Origin: JAJFFW01 sp965263375
GTDB taxonomy: Bacteria; Pseudomonadota; Alphaproteobacteria; Caulobacterales; Parvularculaceae
Direction of reading: 5' to 3'
Assembly (NCBI GenBank): GCA_965263375.1
Contig: OZ253669.1
Location: forward strand, 124,001 to 188,000
DNA: 64,000 nt
The position numbers and the translations under genes are program-made. The notes beneath the pieces are model-generated. The model saw only the letters and a list, made by a program, of their open reading frames with translations. It ran no database searches and was not told where the DNA came from. Shown here in pieces: positions 41,560 to 50,863 of the stretch; position 1 is the stretch's first letter; each line of letters begins with the position of its first letter.

Positions 41560-44145
41560 ATGTCCCGTTATAATCCTAAAGAAGTCGAAGCAAAATGGCG
41601 CGCCCGCTGGGAAGATCAGAGCGCTTTTAAAACAGCAACTGATCGCGCAAAGCCGAAATATTATGTCCTGGAGATGTTTCCCTATCCATCTGGCCGCATC
41701 CATATCGGGCATGTCAGAAATTACGCGATGGGGGATGTAATCGCCCGCTATAAACGCGCGGCTGGATATAATGTTCTGCACCCAATGGGTTGGGACGCCT
41801 TTGGCATGCCGGCGGAAAACGCCGCGATGCAAACCGGATCTCACCCGAAAGACTGGACATACGCGAATATTGAAACCATGCGCGGGCAATTAAAGCGTAT
41901 GGGGCTTTCCATCGATTGGGCGCGTGAATTTGCGACCTGCGATGCGGAGTATTACGCCCACGAACAGAAACTATTCTTAGATTTTTGGGAAAAGGGTTTC
42001 GTTGAGCGCAAAGAGTCCTTTGTCAATTGGGATCCTGTGGACCACACCGTGTTGGCCAACGAGCAAGTGATCGACGGCAAAGGTTGGCGTTCTGGCGCGC
42101 CTGTGGAGCGACGAAATCTTTCCCAATGGTTTTTAAAAATCACCGATATGGCGGATGATTTGTTAGGCGCGCTGGATGACGGACGTCTTGAGGGATGGCC
42201 GGATAATGTCCGCCTTATGCAACGCAATTGGATCGGCAAGTCTAAGGGCCTTAAAATGACCTTTGAATTTGACGGCGATGCGCCAGACGATTTCGGCGGG
42301 CTTGAGATTTATACCACGCGCCCTGATACGCTTTTTGGCGCAAGCTTTTGCGGTGTGGCGGCGGACCATCCGATTGCTGCTTATTTCGCTGAAAAAGACC
42401 CAACAATCGAAGCCTTCGTCGCTGAATGCCGCGCCCTCGGCGCATCGGAAGAAGCGATAGAAAAAGCGGAGAAAAAAGGGGTCGCTCTTCCGCTTCGCGT
42501 GCGACATCCATTTATTGAGGGCAAAACCCTGCCCGTTTACATCGCCAACTTTATTTTGATGCAATATGGAACGGGCGCAATCTTCGCTTGTCCTGCTCAT
42601 GATCAGCGCGATCTTGATTTCGCACGCAAATATAATCTTGAGGTTACACGCGTTGTCGCCCCTGATGGGGAAGAAAACGCATCCATTGATGATGAGGCCT
42701 ATATCGGCCCTGGCAAGATGATCAATTCCGGCTTCTTAAATGGGCTTAGCACCGATGAAGCCATGCAAAAAGCGATCGACGCGATCGAAGAAAAAGAGAT
42801 GGGGGCCGCCACCACCAATTATCGCTTGCGTGATTGGGGGATTTCTCGCCAGCGTTATTGGGGCTGTCCGATCCCGGCTATCCACTGCGATACATGCGGC
42901 GTCCTTCCGGTTCCGGAAAAAGATTTGCCGGTCAAGTTACCCGATGTTTCAGCAGACGAATTTAAAATTCCGGGCAATCCATTGGATCGCGCAGAAGAAT
43001 GGAAAAACACAACCTGCCCTAAATGTGGCGGCCCTGCGCACCGCGAAACCGATACATTCGACACATTTATTGACTCAAGTTGGTATTACGCGCGTTTTGC
43101 CGCCGCAACGCCCGATGCGCCAACCGACCCGGAAGCGGCTGATTATTGGCTGCCAGTGGACCAATATATTGGCGGTATAGAACATGCCATCTTGCACCTT
43201 CTTTATGCGCGTTATTTTTCGCGGGCAATGAAGCAAACCGGGCATTTGTCTGTCGATGAACCTTTCGCCAATCTTTTCACTCAAGGCATGGTGACCCATG
43301 CGACCTACAAAGATGAAAATGGCGAATGGTTATTGCCAGAAGATGTTATTGTAGAAGAAGGCAAAGCGCGCCGTCTTGATAATGGGGCGCCTGTCACCAT
43401 TGGACCGATTGAGAAAATGTCGAAGTCCAAAAAGAATGTCGTGTCGCCAGAGGAAATTGCAGACGCTTACGGAGCGGACGCAGCGCGCTGGTTTATGCTT
43501 TCCGACAGCCCACCGGAACGAGATGTAGAATGGACCGATTCTGGGGTCAGCGGCGCTTGGAAACTGATCAACCGTATTTGGGATACAGTCGCCGCAAACC
43601 CTGGCGCCCTAAAAGATGTCGACCTTTCTGCGCCGCCTGAATTAGATGAAGCATCAATCGCATTACGGCGCGCGGCCCATAGCGCCGTGGACGGCATAAC
43701 CGATGACATTGAAAACTTCAGATTTAACAAAGCAATCGCACGACTTTACGAATATGTGAACGCATTGAAAAAAGGAAACAATGCAAACCCTTGGGCGAAA
43801 GGCGAAGCGCTTAGTATTCTCGTCCGGCTGGTTGCACCTTTTACGCCTCATCTTGCAGAAGAAGCCTGGGAAACCTTGGGCGGCGCAAATGGGAAAAATG
43901 ATCTCGTCTGCGACGCCCCTTGGCCCAAGGCGGATGCAACGCTTCTTGTCCAGGACACTGTAGGGATCGGCGTTCAAGTCAACGGCAAACGCCGCGGAGA
44001 AATTAAAATTCCCGCAGATGCAGACAAAGAAGCGGTTGAAAAAATAGCGCTTAACGATGAAACTATTTTACGCCATGTGGATGGCAAAACCATACGTAAA
44101 GTGATTGTTGTGCCTGGCCGCATTGTGAATATCGTCGCCAACTAG
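41560..44145 (+). CDS. leuS: Leucyl-tRNA synthetase
   Basis: Class I synthetase of 861 residues. HIGH motif at 48-51 (PSGRIHIGHVRNY) and KMSKS at 619-623 (EKMSKSKKNVVSPEEI). The CP1 editing domain lies between (TTRPDTLFGASF, CPAHDQRDLDFARKY), and the zinc-type CDTCGVLPVPEKDLPV is present. ATG at 41560 (MSRYNPKEVEAKW) matches the family; a TTG at 41536 would add eight residues. Followed by lptE after 55 bases. Confidence 0.97.
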   Translation: MSRYNPKEVEAKWRARWEDQSAFKTATDRAKPKYYVLEMFPYPSGRIHIGHVRNYAMGDVIARYKRAAGYNVLHPMGWDAFGMPAENAAMQTGSHPKDWTYANIETMRGQLKRMGLSIDWAREFATCDAEYYAHEQKLFLDFWEKGFVERKESFVNWDPVDHTVLANEQVIDGKGWRSGAPVERRNLSQWFLKITDMADDLLGALDDGRLEGWPDNVRLMQRNWIGKSKGLKMTFEFDGDAPDDFGGLEIYTTRPDTLFGASFCGVAADHPIAAYFAEKDPTIEAFVAECRALGASEEAIEKAEKKGVALPLRVRHPFIEGKTLPVYIANFILMQYGTGAIFACPAHDQRDLDFARKYNLEVTRVVAPDGEENASIDDEAYIGPGKMINSGFLNGLSTDEAMQKAIDAIEEKEMGAATTNYRLRDWGISRQRYWGCPIPAIHCDTCGVLPVPEKDLPVKLPDVSADEFKIPGNPLDRAEEWKNTTCPKCGGPAHRETDTFDTFIDSSWYYARFAAATPDAPTDPEAADYWLPVDQYIGGIEHAILHLLYARYFSRAMKQTGHLSVDEPFANLFTQGMVTHATYKDENGEWLLPEDVIVEEGKARRLDNGAPVTIGPIEKMSKSKKNVVSPEEIADAYGADAARWFMLSDSPPERDVEWTDSGVSGAWKLINRIWDTVAANPGALKDVDLSAPPELDEASIALRRAAHSAVDGITDDIENFRFNKAIARLYEYVNALKKGNNANPWAKGEALSILVRLVAPFTPHLAEEAWETLGGANGKNDLVCDAPWPKADATLLVQDTVGIGVQVNGKRRGEIKIPADADKEAVEKIALNDETILRHVDGKTIRKVIVVPGRIVNIVAN

Positions 44146-44200
44146 GCATTACATGAACCAAGTTTTCTGTGCAAAAAAGAAAATGAAATGGGAAGGCTAG

Positions 44201-44836
44201 ATGAGGAAAAAATTCAACCAATTTCTCGCTATTTTTTTACTAGCCATTCCATTACTCGGTTGCGGGTTTCAACCCTTATATGCGGACAGGACCGCCGCGC
44301 AGGCGGTTGCTTTTGACAATATCGATCTGGTGAACATCAACGCGCCTTCAAGCATCAAGGACATTCTCACTCGATCTTATCAAGAACGAAAAGCCCTGTC
44401 TGGCGGCGGCGCGCCAGAATATCACTTAGTCATCAGCGCCCGAGAATCGGCCCAACGCCTTGCTGTTCAAATTGACGCTTCTGTTACGCGTTATAATTAT
44501 GCTTTACGAGCGAGCTATACTCTAACGCGTATGATTGATGGTAAAGTCTATCGAGGCAATACCGATACGGTTGCTTCTTTTAACGTTGTCCCCTCGCAGT
44601 ATTCGACCCTATTTGCAGAAAACACCGCCCGCAAAAAGGCGGCGCGCGCTTTGGTCGAAAATATTGAACGCGAAATTCTGCTTATACTGAATGATCCAGA
44701 TAATACTTTAAATCAAACGCCAGACGGGATCAGCAGCGATGACGACACAACGGCCAGCGATCCGATAGAGCTTGATGATCCATTTGGCGATCTAGGGACG
44801 TTCGGTTCTGAATTAGATGTTGAATATATCCGGTAA
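44201..44836 (+). CDS. lptE: LPS-assembly lipoprotein LptE
   Basis: A 211-residue outer-membrane lipoprotein with lipobox LLGC (Cys21) and the LptE start CGFQPLYAD. The middle part (YHLVISARESAQRLAVQID, then VTRYNYALRASYTL) fits the LptE fold; the C-terminal 45 residues are acidic and probably disordered. It works with LptD to insert LPS. Location between leuS and holA is conserved, and its stop overlaps the holA start (TAATG). Confidence 0.92.
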   Translation: MRKKFNQFLAIFLLAIPLLGCGFQPLYADRTAAQAVAFDNIDLVNINAPSSIKDILTRSYQERKALSGGGAPEYHLVISARESAQRLAVQIDASVTRYNYALRASYTLTRMIDGKVYRGNTDTVASFNVVPSQYSTLFAENTARKKAARALVENIEREILLILNDPDNTLNQTPDGISSDDDTTASDPIELDDPFGDLGTFGSELDVEYIR

Positions 44837-45900
44837 TGACAGCACTTAAGGGAAAAGCGATTGATGCGTTTGTTAAAAAACGCGACCCGTCAATTGCTGC
44901 GATCTTAATCTATGGACCGGATTTAGGCCTTGTCCGTGAGCGCGCTGATACCCTGGCGCGTGATGTTGTTGCAGATCTTAAAGACCCGTTCAACGCGATT
45001 GAACTTAGCGATCAAGACATAAAAGCAGAGCCAACGAAGCTCGCTGATGAAGCTACAGCCCTTTCCTTTGCAGGGGGAGAGCGTTTAGTCCGTATACGTA
45101 CCGGTGGTGATGCAGCTTCCAAGGCGGCGCAAATCCTGCTTAATGGCCTTGATGACAAAAGCATAAAACCGAATGCTCTCGTTATTATCGAGGGTGGTGA
45201 CTTAAGCCCTCGCTCAGCTTTGCGGAAAATGTTTGAAAAGAGCAAAGCGGCTGTCACCCTGCCCTGTTACGTTGATGGGCCGGCGCAAGTTCGCACGCTC
45301 GCCAATGACAACGCTAAAACTGAAGGCCTTCAATTTGATGATGACGCCCTAGACCTTCTAATCACAATGCTGGGCGAAGACAGAGGCGTCAGCCGGTCAG
45401 AAATCGATAAGCTGATCCTCTATAAAGGCCTTAAATCGCAAAGAGACGGACCAGCAACAATCAGCCTTCATGATGTGCGACATGTATTGGCCGACGGCGT
45501 TTCAGACATGGCGGATGAAGCTGCGGCGTCGGTCGCGGACGGCAATCCAAAACTTCTAACAACAGCTTTATATCGCTCCCAATCAGCAGGCGCGTCGCCC
45601 ATTACATTACTGCGGGCATTACAGCGGGCGTTTTCCCGTCTGCATTTAGCGCAAAGCTATATGAGTAAAGGCGAAAGTGCTGCGAACGCCATGAAGCGGT
45701 TAAAACCGCCGGTGTTTTTTATTGAACAACGAGCCTTTGAAAACCGCCTACGAAAATGGCCAATGGCGAACCTTGAGCGTGCTCTTGATTTGCTCGTAGA
45801 AGCAGAACTTGACGCCAAAACAACCGGCTACCCCCAGCGCGAGATTGTGGAACGCACCGCGCTGAAATTATCTTTGATGGGCGCCAGAGCCAGAAGATAA
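44836..45900 (+). CDS. holA: DNA polymerase III subunit delta
   Basis: Clamp-loader subunit that opens the beta clamp. At 354 residues it is of normal length; IAAILIYGPDLGLVRERADT, ALVIIEGGDLSPRSALRK and AYMSKGESAANAMKRLKPPV-like C-terminal sequence fit the family. Overlaps lptE by one base, so it is translationally coupled. The C-terminal end abuts a convergent cupin gene. Confidence 0.95.
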   Translation: MTALKGKAIDAFVKKRDPSIAAILIYGPDLGLVRERADTLARDVVADLKDPFNAIELSDQDIKAEPTKLADEATALSFAGGERLVRIRTGGDAASKAAQILLNGLDDKSIKPNALVIIEGGDLSPRSALRKMFEKSKAAVTLPCYVDGPAQVRTLANDNAKTEGLQFDDDALDLLITMLGEDRGVSRSEIDKLILYKGLKSQRDGPATISLHDVRHVLADGVSDMADEAAASVADGNPKLLTTALYRSQSAGASPITLLRALQRAFSRLHLAQSYMSKGESAANAMKRLKPPVFFIEQRAFENRLRKWPMANLERALDLLVEAELDAKTTGYPQREIVERTALKLSLMGARARR

Positions 45901-45916
45901 GGACAAGTCTGTAAGT

Positions 45917-46288
45917 TTAATCGCTCTGCGACGTACGGTTTGGAAACGAAACCTCTAGCACAACACAGCCATCTTCAGTTTTAAATGGTCCGTGCACCTC
46001 TCCTGGCGGGCGGCTCGCATAATGGCCGGTTTCTAGCCACATATCGAATGCCTGATCATAAAGCCTGCCGCTTACGATAAAGATTTCTTCAGGGTATTCG
46101 TGGCTTTTGCCGCCAAATTGGGTCGTATCTGCGCCCGGTAAAAACCTAGTAAGGCGTGTATATTCTCCGGTAATCTCATCAACACTAAGCGTTAGTTCTT
46201 CCGCTTGTCCTTCTAAACCTTCGATAGTCGTCCACCGCGAAGAATTTTCTTCAAAAAGCAGGTTCCAATAGGTTACCGTCGATTTCAC
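45917..46288 (-). CDS. Cupin-fold protein
   Basis: A 123-residue single-domain protein with cupin-like motifs: HEYPEEIFIVSGRLYDQA and YASRPPGEVHGPFKTEDGCV. It resembles ChrR-type or small anti-sigma-like cupins, but metal ligands are incomplete by eye. It lies 8 bases after parB on the same strand, with no functional link apparent. Confidence 0.75.
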   Translation of the reverse strand: MKSTVTYWNLLFEENSSRWTTIEGLEGQAEELTLSVDEITGEYTRLTRFLPGADTTQFGGKSHEYPEEIFIVSGRLYDQAFDMWLETGHYASRPPGEVHGPFKTEDGCVVLEVSFPNRTSQSD

Positions 46289-46296
46289 AGTTTTTC

Positions 46297-47265
46297 CTAA
46301 ATACCAGTATCCATCAAGCGGCGACAGATATCGTCCAGCTGATCAAGGTTTAGATAATCAATTGTCACCGAACCGGCGCCATTTGAATTATGATCGATCG
46401 TAACCTCTAGCCCTAAAGCGGCGGCAAGATCTGATTCTAGCATGCGGGTGTCCGCATCTTTTTTCCCGCCAGCTTTCTTTGCGGGCTTTTTATCGTTGGA
46501 TGGGGCCTCAACCTCACCAGCAGCGGATTGTTTCACAAGCGCTTCAGTTTGACGAACCGAAAGACCATCTTTTAAGACCATCGCGCAAAGGGCATCTGGA
46601 TCATCCGACCCAATTAGCGCCCGTGCATGGCCCATAGATAACGATCCATCCAAAACCGCTGTCCGCGCACCATCCGGCAAAGTCAGCAAACGCATTATAT
46701 TGGCGACGTGGCTGCGAGACTTACCAACAGCTTTGGCGATTTGGTCTTGTGTTCGCTTATAAGTATCGCAAAGGCGCTTATAAGCCTCCGCCTCTTCCAT
46801 GGGGTTTAAATCAACCCTTTGAACATTTTCAATAAGCGCAATTTCCGCTGTTTCTTCATCGCTTAAATCACGTACAAGAACAGGCGCCTCGTGAAGTTTC
46901 GCCCGTTGCGCCGCCCGCCAACGCCGTTCCCCGGCGACGATTTCATATCGGTCCTTGCCAAGCGGGCGCACCAAAATCGGCTGCAAAACGCCGCGCGCCT
47001 TAATCGAAGCGGCAAGCTCTTCGATCGCATCTTCGTTGAAAATTCGGCGAGGCTGATTTTCATTGGGCTGAAGAAATGCAATCGGCAGAGTGAACGGTGT
47101 ATTTGCGCCAGCGGCAGGGACCGGACTAAGCGCCGGATTTTCTTGTGTACGTGTTACCGCCTCTGACGGGGTATCAGACACAACACTCACCGGCTCAGCG
47201 CCCAGTAAAGCGTCTAACCCACGTCCTAGTCTTTTCCCTGATTTTGCTTTAGCGGCTGCCGACAT
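46297..47265 (-). CDS. parB: Chromosome-partitioning protein ParB
   Basis: A 322-residue parS-binding CTPase. The N-terminal domain has GERRWRAAQ (112-120) and ENVQRVDLNPMEEAEAY (146-162), the ParB/Srx CTP-binding motifs. The central helix-turn-helix reads DQIAKAVGKSRSHVANIMRL. A Lys/Ala-rich linker (PSNDKKPAKKAGGKK) leads to the C-terminal dimerisation domain. It starts 25 bases after parA and acts on the parS cluster at 49254-51290. Confidence 0.96.
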   Translation of the reverse strand: MSAAAKAKSGKRLGRGLDALLGAEPVSVVSDTPSEAVTRTQENPALSPVPAAGANTPFTLPIAFLQPNENQPRRIFNEDAIEELAASIKARGVLQPILVRPLGKDRYEIVAGERRWRAAQRAKLHEAPVLVRDLSDEETAEIALIENVQRVDLNPMEEAEAYKRLCDTYKRTQDQIAKAVGKSRSHVANIMRLLTLPDGARTAVLDGSLSMGHARALIGSDDPDALCAMVLKDGLSVRQTEALVKQSAAGEVEAPSNDKKPAKKAGGKKDADTRMLESDLAAALGLEVTIDHNSNGAGSVTIDYLNLDQLDDICRRLMDTGI

Positions 47266-47290
47266 TTTGGCTTCCTTTGTTATGTATGGG

Positions 47291-48127
47291 TTATGCGGCC
47301 TGAAGGCTTTCTTTTTCTCTTTGGATCAACTCACTGGCGAGACGAATATATGCCTGACTGCCGGGGCACTTAAGGTCATACAACAGGGCCGGTTTACCGT
47401 GACTCGGCGCTTCTGAGATCCTAACGTTACGCGGGATGACTGTGCGAAAAACCTTATCTTTCATATGCTCACGGACATCTTCTTCTACTTGCGCTGAAAG
47501 ATTATTACGCCGGTCATACATTGTCAGTACGACCCCTTGCAGGGTTAGGCCGGGATTTAGCCGCGCGCGCACCGTATCAAGGGTGCGCATAATTTGGCTC
47601 AAACCTTCAAGGGCGAAAAACTCCGTCTGCAGCGGGATGATAACCGCATCGGATGCAACCAGCGCATTAACGGTCAAAAGACTTAGTGAAGGCGGGCAGT
47701 CGATCACGACATAACTAAGATCACCGCCGCCATCGTCCTGTTCGGCAAAATCTTTTAAAGCCTCGCGCAGGCGAAAGTGACGTCCTTCTTCTTCAATCAA
47801 CTCAATTTCTGCGCCCGCAAGTTCTTGCCCGCCGGGGGCAAGTTTAAGCCCGGGAATTTCTGTGTCGCATACCGCCGCGGAAAGGCGATACTCACCCATC
47901 AACACGTCATACGTTGTCACTTCGCGCGATGCCGTTGAAAGGCCGAGCCCGGTTGAGGCATTTCCTTGAGGATCAAGATCCATCAACATGACTTTTTCAC
48001 CCACGGCGGCGAGGGCCGTCGAAAGATTGATCGCCGTTGTCGTCTTACCAACCCCTCCCTTTTGATTCGCGATCGCAAGGACACGGGGTTTACGGACATT
48101 AGGATGGTGACTTGACTGATCTGACAC
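47291..48127 (-). CDS. parA: Chromosome-partitioning ATPase ParA
   Basis: ParA/Soj ATPase that moves ParB-parS complexes. Deviant Walker A KGGVGKTT (23-30), LMDLDPQGNASTGLG, and DCPPSLSLLTVNAL. 278 residues from the GTG start at 48127 (VSDQSSHHPN), 17 bases after the rsmG stop; the frame is open farther upstream but there overlaps rsmG. Operon rsmG-parA-parB is typical. Confidence 0.96.
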   Translation of the reverse strand: MSDQSSHHPNVRKPRVLAIANQKGGVGKTTTAINLSTALAAVGEKVMLMDLDPQGNASTGLGLSTASREVTTYDVLMGEYRLSAAVCDTEIPGLKLAPGGQELAGAEIELIEEEGRHFRLREALKDFAEQDDGGGDLSYVVIDCPPSLSLLTVNALVASDAVIIPLQTEFFALEGLSQIMRTLDTVRARLNPGLTLQGVVLTMYDRRNNLSAQVEEDVREHMKDKVFRTVIPRNVRISEAPSHGKPALLYDLKCPGSQAYIRLASELIQREKESLQAA

Positions 48128-48143
48128 GGGAACATTCCGTTGG

Positions 48144-48776
48144 TTAGCGTGGCGAAAGATTCGTAATCTTGAAAATCGTAGCGCTCGGATCTGTTGCGCT
48201 TGGCCTTTGCACAACTTCCATTCGCCATGATTTGAGCGCTTCGGTCAATTCTTCTTGCGCATTGATTCCCTTAGGAAAGATCAATGTTGTATTTTTTTGA
48301 GTAATTCCATGGGCATAGGCGCATAGCTTAGGCAATGACGCGAGAGCGCGAGCGGTTAAAATATCCACAGGCCCTACCGACGCCTTTTCGATTCGCGTTG
48401 GTATGACCTGGACATTTTTAAGCTCCATCGCCTCTGCGGCCGCTTGAAGGAACGCCGCCTTTTTGCCAGTCGATTCGATTAGTTGAACATTTAAGCCCCG
48501 TTCCGCGCCCATAGCTGCAAGAACAAGACCCGGGAAACCGGCGCCGCTGCCGATATCAACGAGCTGCTTGGCGCTTGGCGGGATTAAATCATACAGCTGA
48601 GCAGAATCGAGAAAATGACGCTCCCACCGATTTGGGATCGTAGAGCGGGCAATCAAATTGTGGCGCTCAGACCATTCCAGCAAAATCGCATCATAGCGCT
48701 TTAAGCGCTCCAAGATTTCATGTGAAAGACCGTCTTCAATAGATTTTACAGGGCCTGCTAACTCTTCCGCTGTCAC
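48144..48776 (-). CDS. rsmG: 16S rRNA (guanine527-N7)-methyltransferase
   Basis: AdoMet-dependent methyltransferase (GidB). LVDIGSGAGFPGLVLA binds AdoMet, and RHFLDSAQLYDLIP and ILTARALASLPKL are conserved. The start GTG at 48776 overlaps the mnmG stop as GTGA, giving 210 residues; the frame continues farther into mnmG without family similarity. Confidence 0.95.
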   Translation of the reverse strand: MTAEELAGPVKSIEDGLSHEILERLKRYDAILLEWSERHNLIARSTIPNRWERHFLDSAQLYDLIPPSAKQLVDIGSGAGFPGLVLAAMGAERGLNVQLIESTGKKAAFLQAAAEAMELKNVQVIPTRIEKASVGPVDILTARALASLPKLCAYAHGITQKNTTLIFPKGINAQEELTEALKSWRMEVVQRPSATDPSATIFKITNLSPR

Positions 48777-50701
48777 GAGCTTGAAGCCCCCGACGCCGAT
48801 GAATTTCGCCTCTTTTTCATCCACGCCAACAAGACGGCGAGCGCGGCGGGCGTAACACCCTCCACCCTTCCCGCTTGGCCAAGCGTTAAGGGGCGCGCCG
48901 CCGCTAAACGCTGGCGTACCTCGTTGGAAAGACCAGGCACGTCGCCATAGGGAAGATCCGCCGGGAGCCTTAATTGCTCATCTTTTTTAAAGGCGACGAT
49001 GTCCGCTTCCTGGCGATCGAGATAGCCGGAATAGAGCCCTTCGATTTCTAACTGCTCTGAAATCTCGTCCGGCAGTTCAGCAAGCTGTGGCCAGACAGGC
49101 GCTAAAGTTTCCAAGTCGACCGTTGGCAGAGCGAGAAGATCAATCACGGATCGACGCCGCCCATCTTGGTTGATTGATATACCATGGACTTTCGCCTCAT
49201 TCGGCGTCAATGTTGTCGCCCGCGCCCAGTTTCTCGCCTCATCTAGCGCCTGTTGTTTCACGTAAAACACTTGTGCTCTTTGTGTTCCAACAAGGCCGTT
49301 AGAAATTCCGAATGGCGTCAGCCGCTGGTCCGCATTATCCGCCCTTAGGGTCAGACGATATTCCGCGCGGGAAGTAAACATCCGATAGGGCTCTGTCACG
49401 CCGCGGGTTACAAGATCGTCGATCATGACCCCGATATATCCCTCGGACCGATCAATCAGCAAAGCCTCACCATCACCAACCTGGGCCGCAGCGTTAGCCC
49501 CAGCCATCAAACCTTGGGCGCCCGCCTCTTCATAACCTGTGGTGCCATTGATTTGTCCCGCCAAGAAAAGACCGGGCAAGCGTTTCGTCTCCAAAGTAGG
49601 CAGGAGGTCGCGGGGGTCCACATAATCATATTCGATTGCGTAGCCATGGCGAAAAACCTGCACATTCTCCAAACCTCGGATCGTGGCGAGAAACTTGTCC
49701 TGAACCGCCGCGGGTAGGGAGGTCGAAATCCCATTAGGATAAACCGTATGGTCGCCAAGCCCTTCAGGCTCCAAAAAAATCTGATGCTTTTCACGCTCTT
49801 TAAAACGAACAATCTTGTCTTCTATTGAGGGGCAGTAGCGAGGGCCCCGCCCAGAAATCGCGCCACCATAAACAGCAGACTGATCCAAATTGTCCTCGAT
49901 GATCTGATGCGTTTCACGTGAAGTCTCCGTCACGCCGCAAGAGATTTGCGCCACTCTGATTTCATCGGTGAGAAAAGAAAACGGAACCGGGCGGTCATCA
50001 GCAGGTTGCATATCAAGGCTAGCCCAGTCGATGGTTCGCCCGTCAAGCCGCGCGGGGGTGCCCGTCTTTAATCGGCCCATAGAAAAGCCCAACCCGTAAA
50101 GCCGGTCCGAAAGACCGATGGCTGGCGCCTCGACGCCGGTTTGTCCCCTCGCCCTGCCCGCCGGTATACGTTCTGCGCCCATATGGATGACGCCCTTTAA
50201 AAAGGTGCCCGTAGTTAAAACCACGGCCCGAGCTTTAATCTCCGTTCCGTCAGCGCCGACGATTCCCGCTACGCGATCACGGAATTCGCCATCAAATGTT
50301 TCACGTGAAACAATTAGGTCCTCAACCGCGATCTCCATAACGTCTAGGCCGGGAACAGCCGCAATCGCCGCCTGCATATGGGTTCGATATAGCGCCCTAT
50401 CCGCCTGGGACCGCGGGCCGCGAACGGCGGGTCCTTTAGACCGATTAAGCATGCGAAATTGAATGCCTGCCTGATCGATGACCCGTCCCATCAGGCCATC
50501 CAGCGCATCAATCTCGCGAACAAGGTGCCCCTTGCCCAAGCCCCCAATCGCGGGGTTGCAAGACATTTCACCGATCGTGTCTTTTCGGTGGGTCGCTAGC
50601 AATGTGCGCGCGCCATAGCGTGCGGCCGCCGCCGCCGCCTCGCAGCCTGCGTGACCTCCGCCTATCACTATCACGTCGTATTCGCGCACGATTGCTCCCA
50701 T
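48773..50701 (-). CDS. mnmG: tRNA uridine 34 carboxymethylaminomethyl synthase, FAD subunit
   Basis: FAD protein (GidA) that with MnmE installs cmnm5 at wobble U34. The FAD motif is DVIVIGGGHAGCEAAAAAAR; CNPAIGGLGKGHLVREIDAL, SRAEYRLTLRADNADQRL and TGYEEAGAQGLMAGANAA are conserved. 642 residues from ATG at 50701. The C-terminus contains the MnmE-interaction domain. Three parS or parS-like sites lie inside the gene and are translated, for example as IVSRETFDG. Confidence 0.97.
   Translation of the reverse strand: MGAIVREYDVIVIGGGHAGCEAAAAAARYGARTLLATHRKDTIGEMSCNPAIGGLGKGHLVREIDALDGLMGRVIDQAGIQFRMLNRSKGPAVRGPRSQADRALYRTHMQAAIAAVPGLDVMEIAVEDLIVSRETFDGEFRDRVAGIVGADGTEIKARAVVLTTGTFLKGVIHMGAERIPAGRARGQTGVEAPAIGLSDRLYGLGFSMGRLKTGTPARLDGRTIDWASLDMQPADDRPVPFSFLTDEIRVAQISCGVTETSRETHQIIEDNLDQSAVYGGAISGRGPRYCPSIEDKIVRFKEREKHQIFLEPEGLGDHTVYPNGISTSLPAAVQDKFLATIRGLENVQVFRHGYAIEYDYVDPRDLLPTLETKRLPGLFLAGQINGTTGYEEAGAQGLMAGANAAAQVGDGEALLIDRSEGYIGVMIDDLVTRGVTEPYRMFTSRAEYRLTLRADNADQRLTPFGISNGLVGTQRAQVFYVKQQALDEARNWARATTLTPNEAKVHGISINQDGRRRSVIDLLALPTVDLETLAPVWPQLAELPDEISEQLEIEGLYSGYLDRQEADIVAFKKDEQLRLPADLPYGDVPGLSNEVRQRLAAARPLTLGQAGRVEGVTPAALAVLLAWMKKRRNSSASGASSS
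49254..49269. other. parS-like site 1 (one mismatch)
   Basis: TGTTTCACGTAAAACA differs from TGTTTCACGTGAAACA at one base. It lies inside mnmG. Confidence 0.7.
49910..49925. other. parS-like site 2 (degenerate)
   Basis: The core GTTTCACGTGAA matches parS, but four outer bases of the 16-mer differ. Inside mnmG; probably a weak ParB site. Confidence 0.45.
50297..50312. other. parS site 3 (perfect)
   Basis: TGTTTCACGTGAAACA, the exact 16-base palindromic ParB site, inside mnmG. Confidence 0.93.
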
Positions 50702-50749
50702 TCTTTTCAAGAAACAGGTGATATAGGCGATTAAAACCAGAAAGGGAAA

Positions 50750-50765
50750 TGTTTCACGTGGAACA
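50750..50765. other. parS site 4 (one mismatch)
   Basis: TGTTTCACGTGGAACA in the mnmG-mnmE gap, one base from the perfect palindrome. Confidence 0.8.
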
Positions 50766-50863
50766 TTCGGCAGGTGTTGGGTCCAACCTTTATTGGGTTA
50801 TAGCGCCTGGACGATCAATGAGCCAAATGAGTTATCTCAAATTAGCGCCAATGCTGTGGAAAC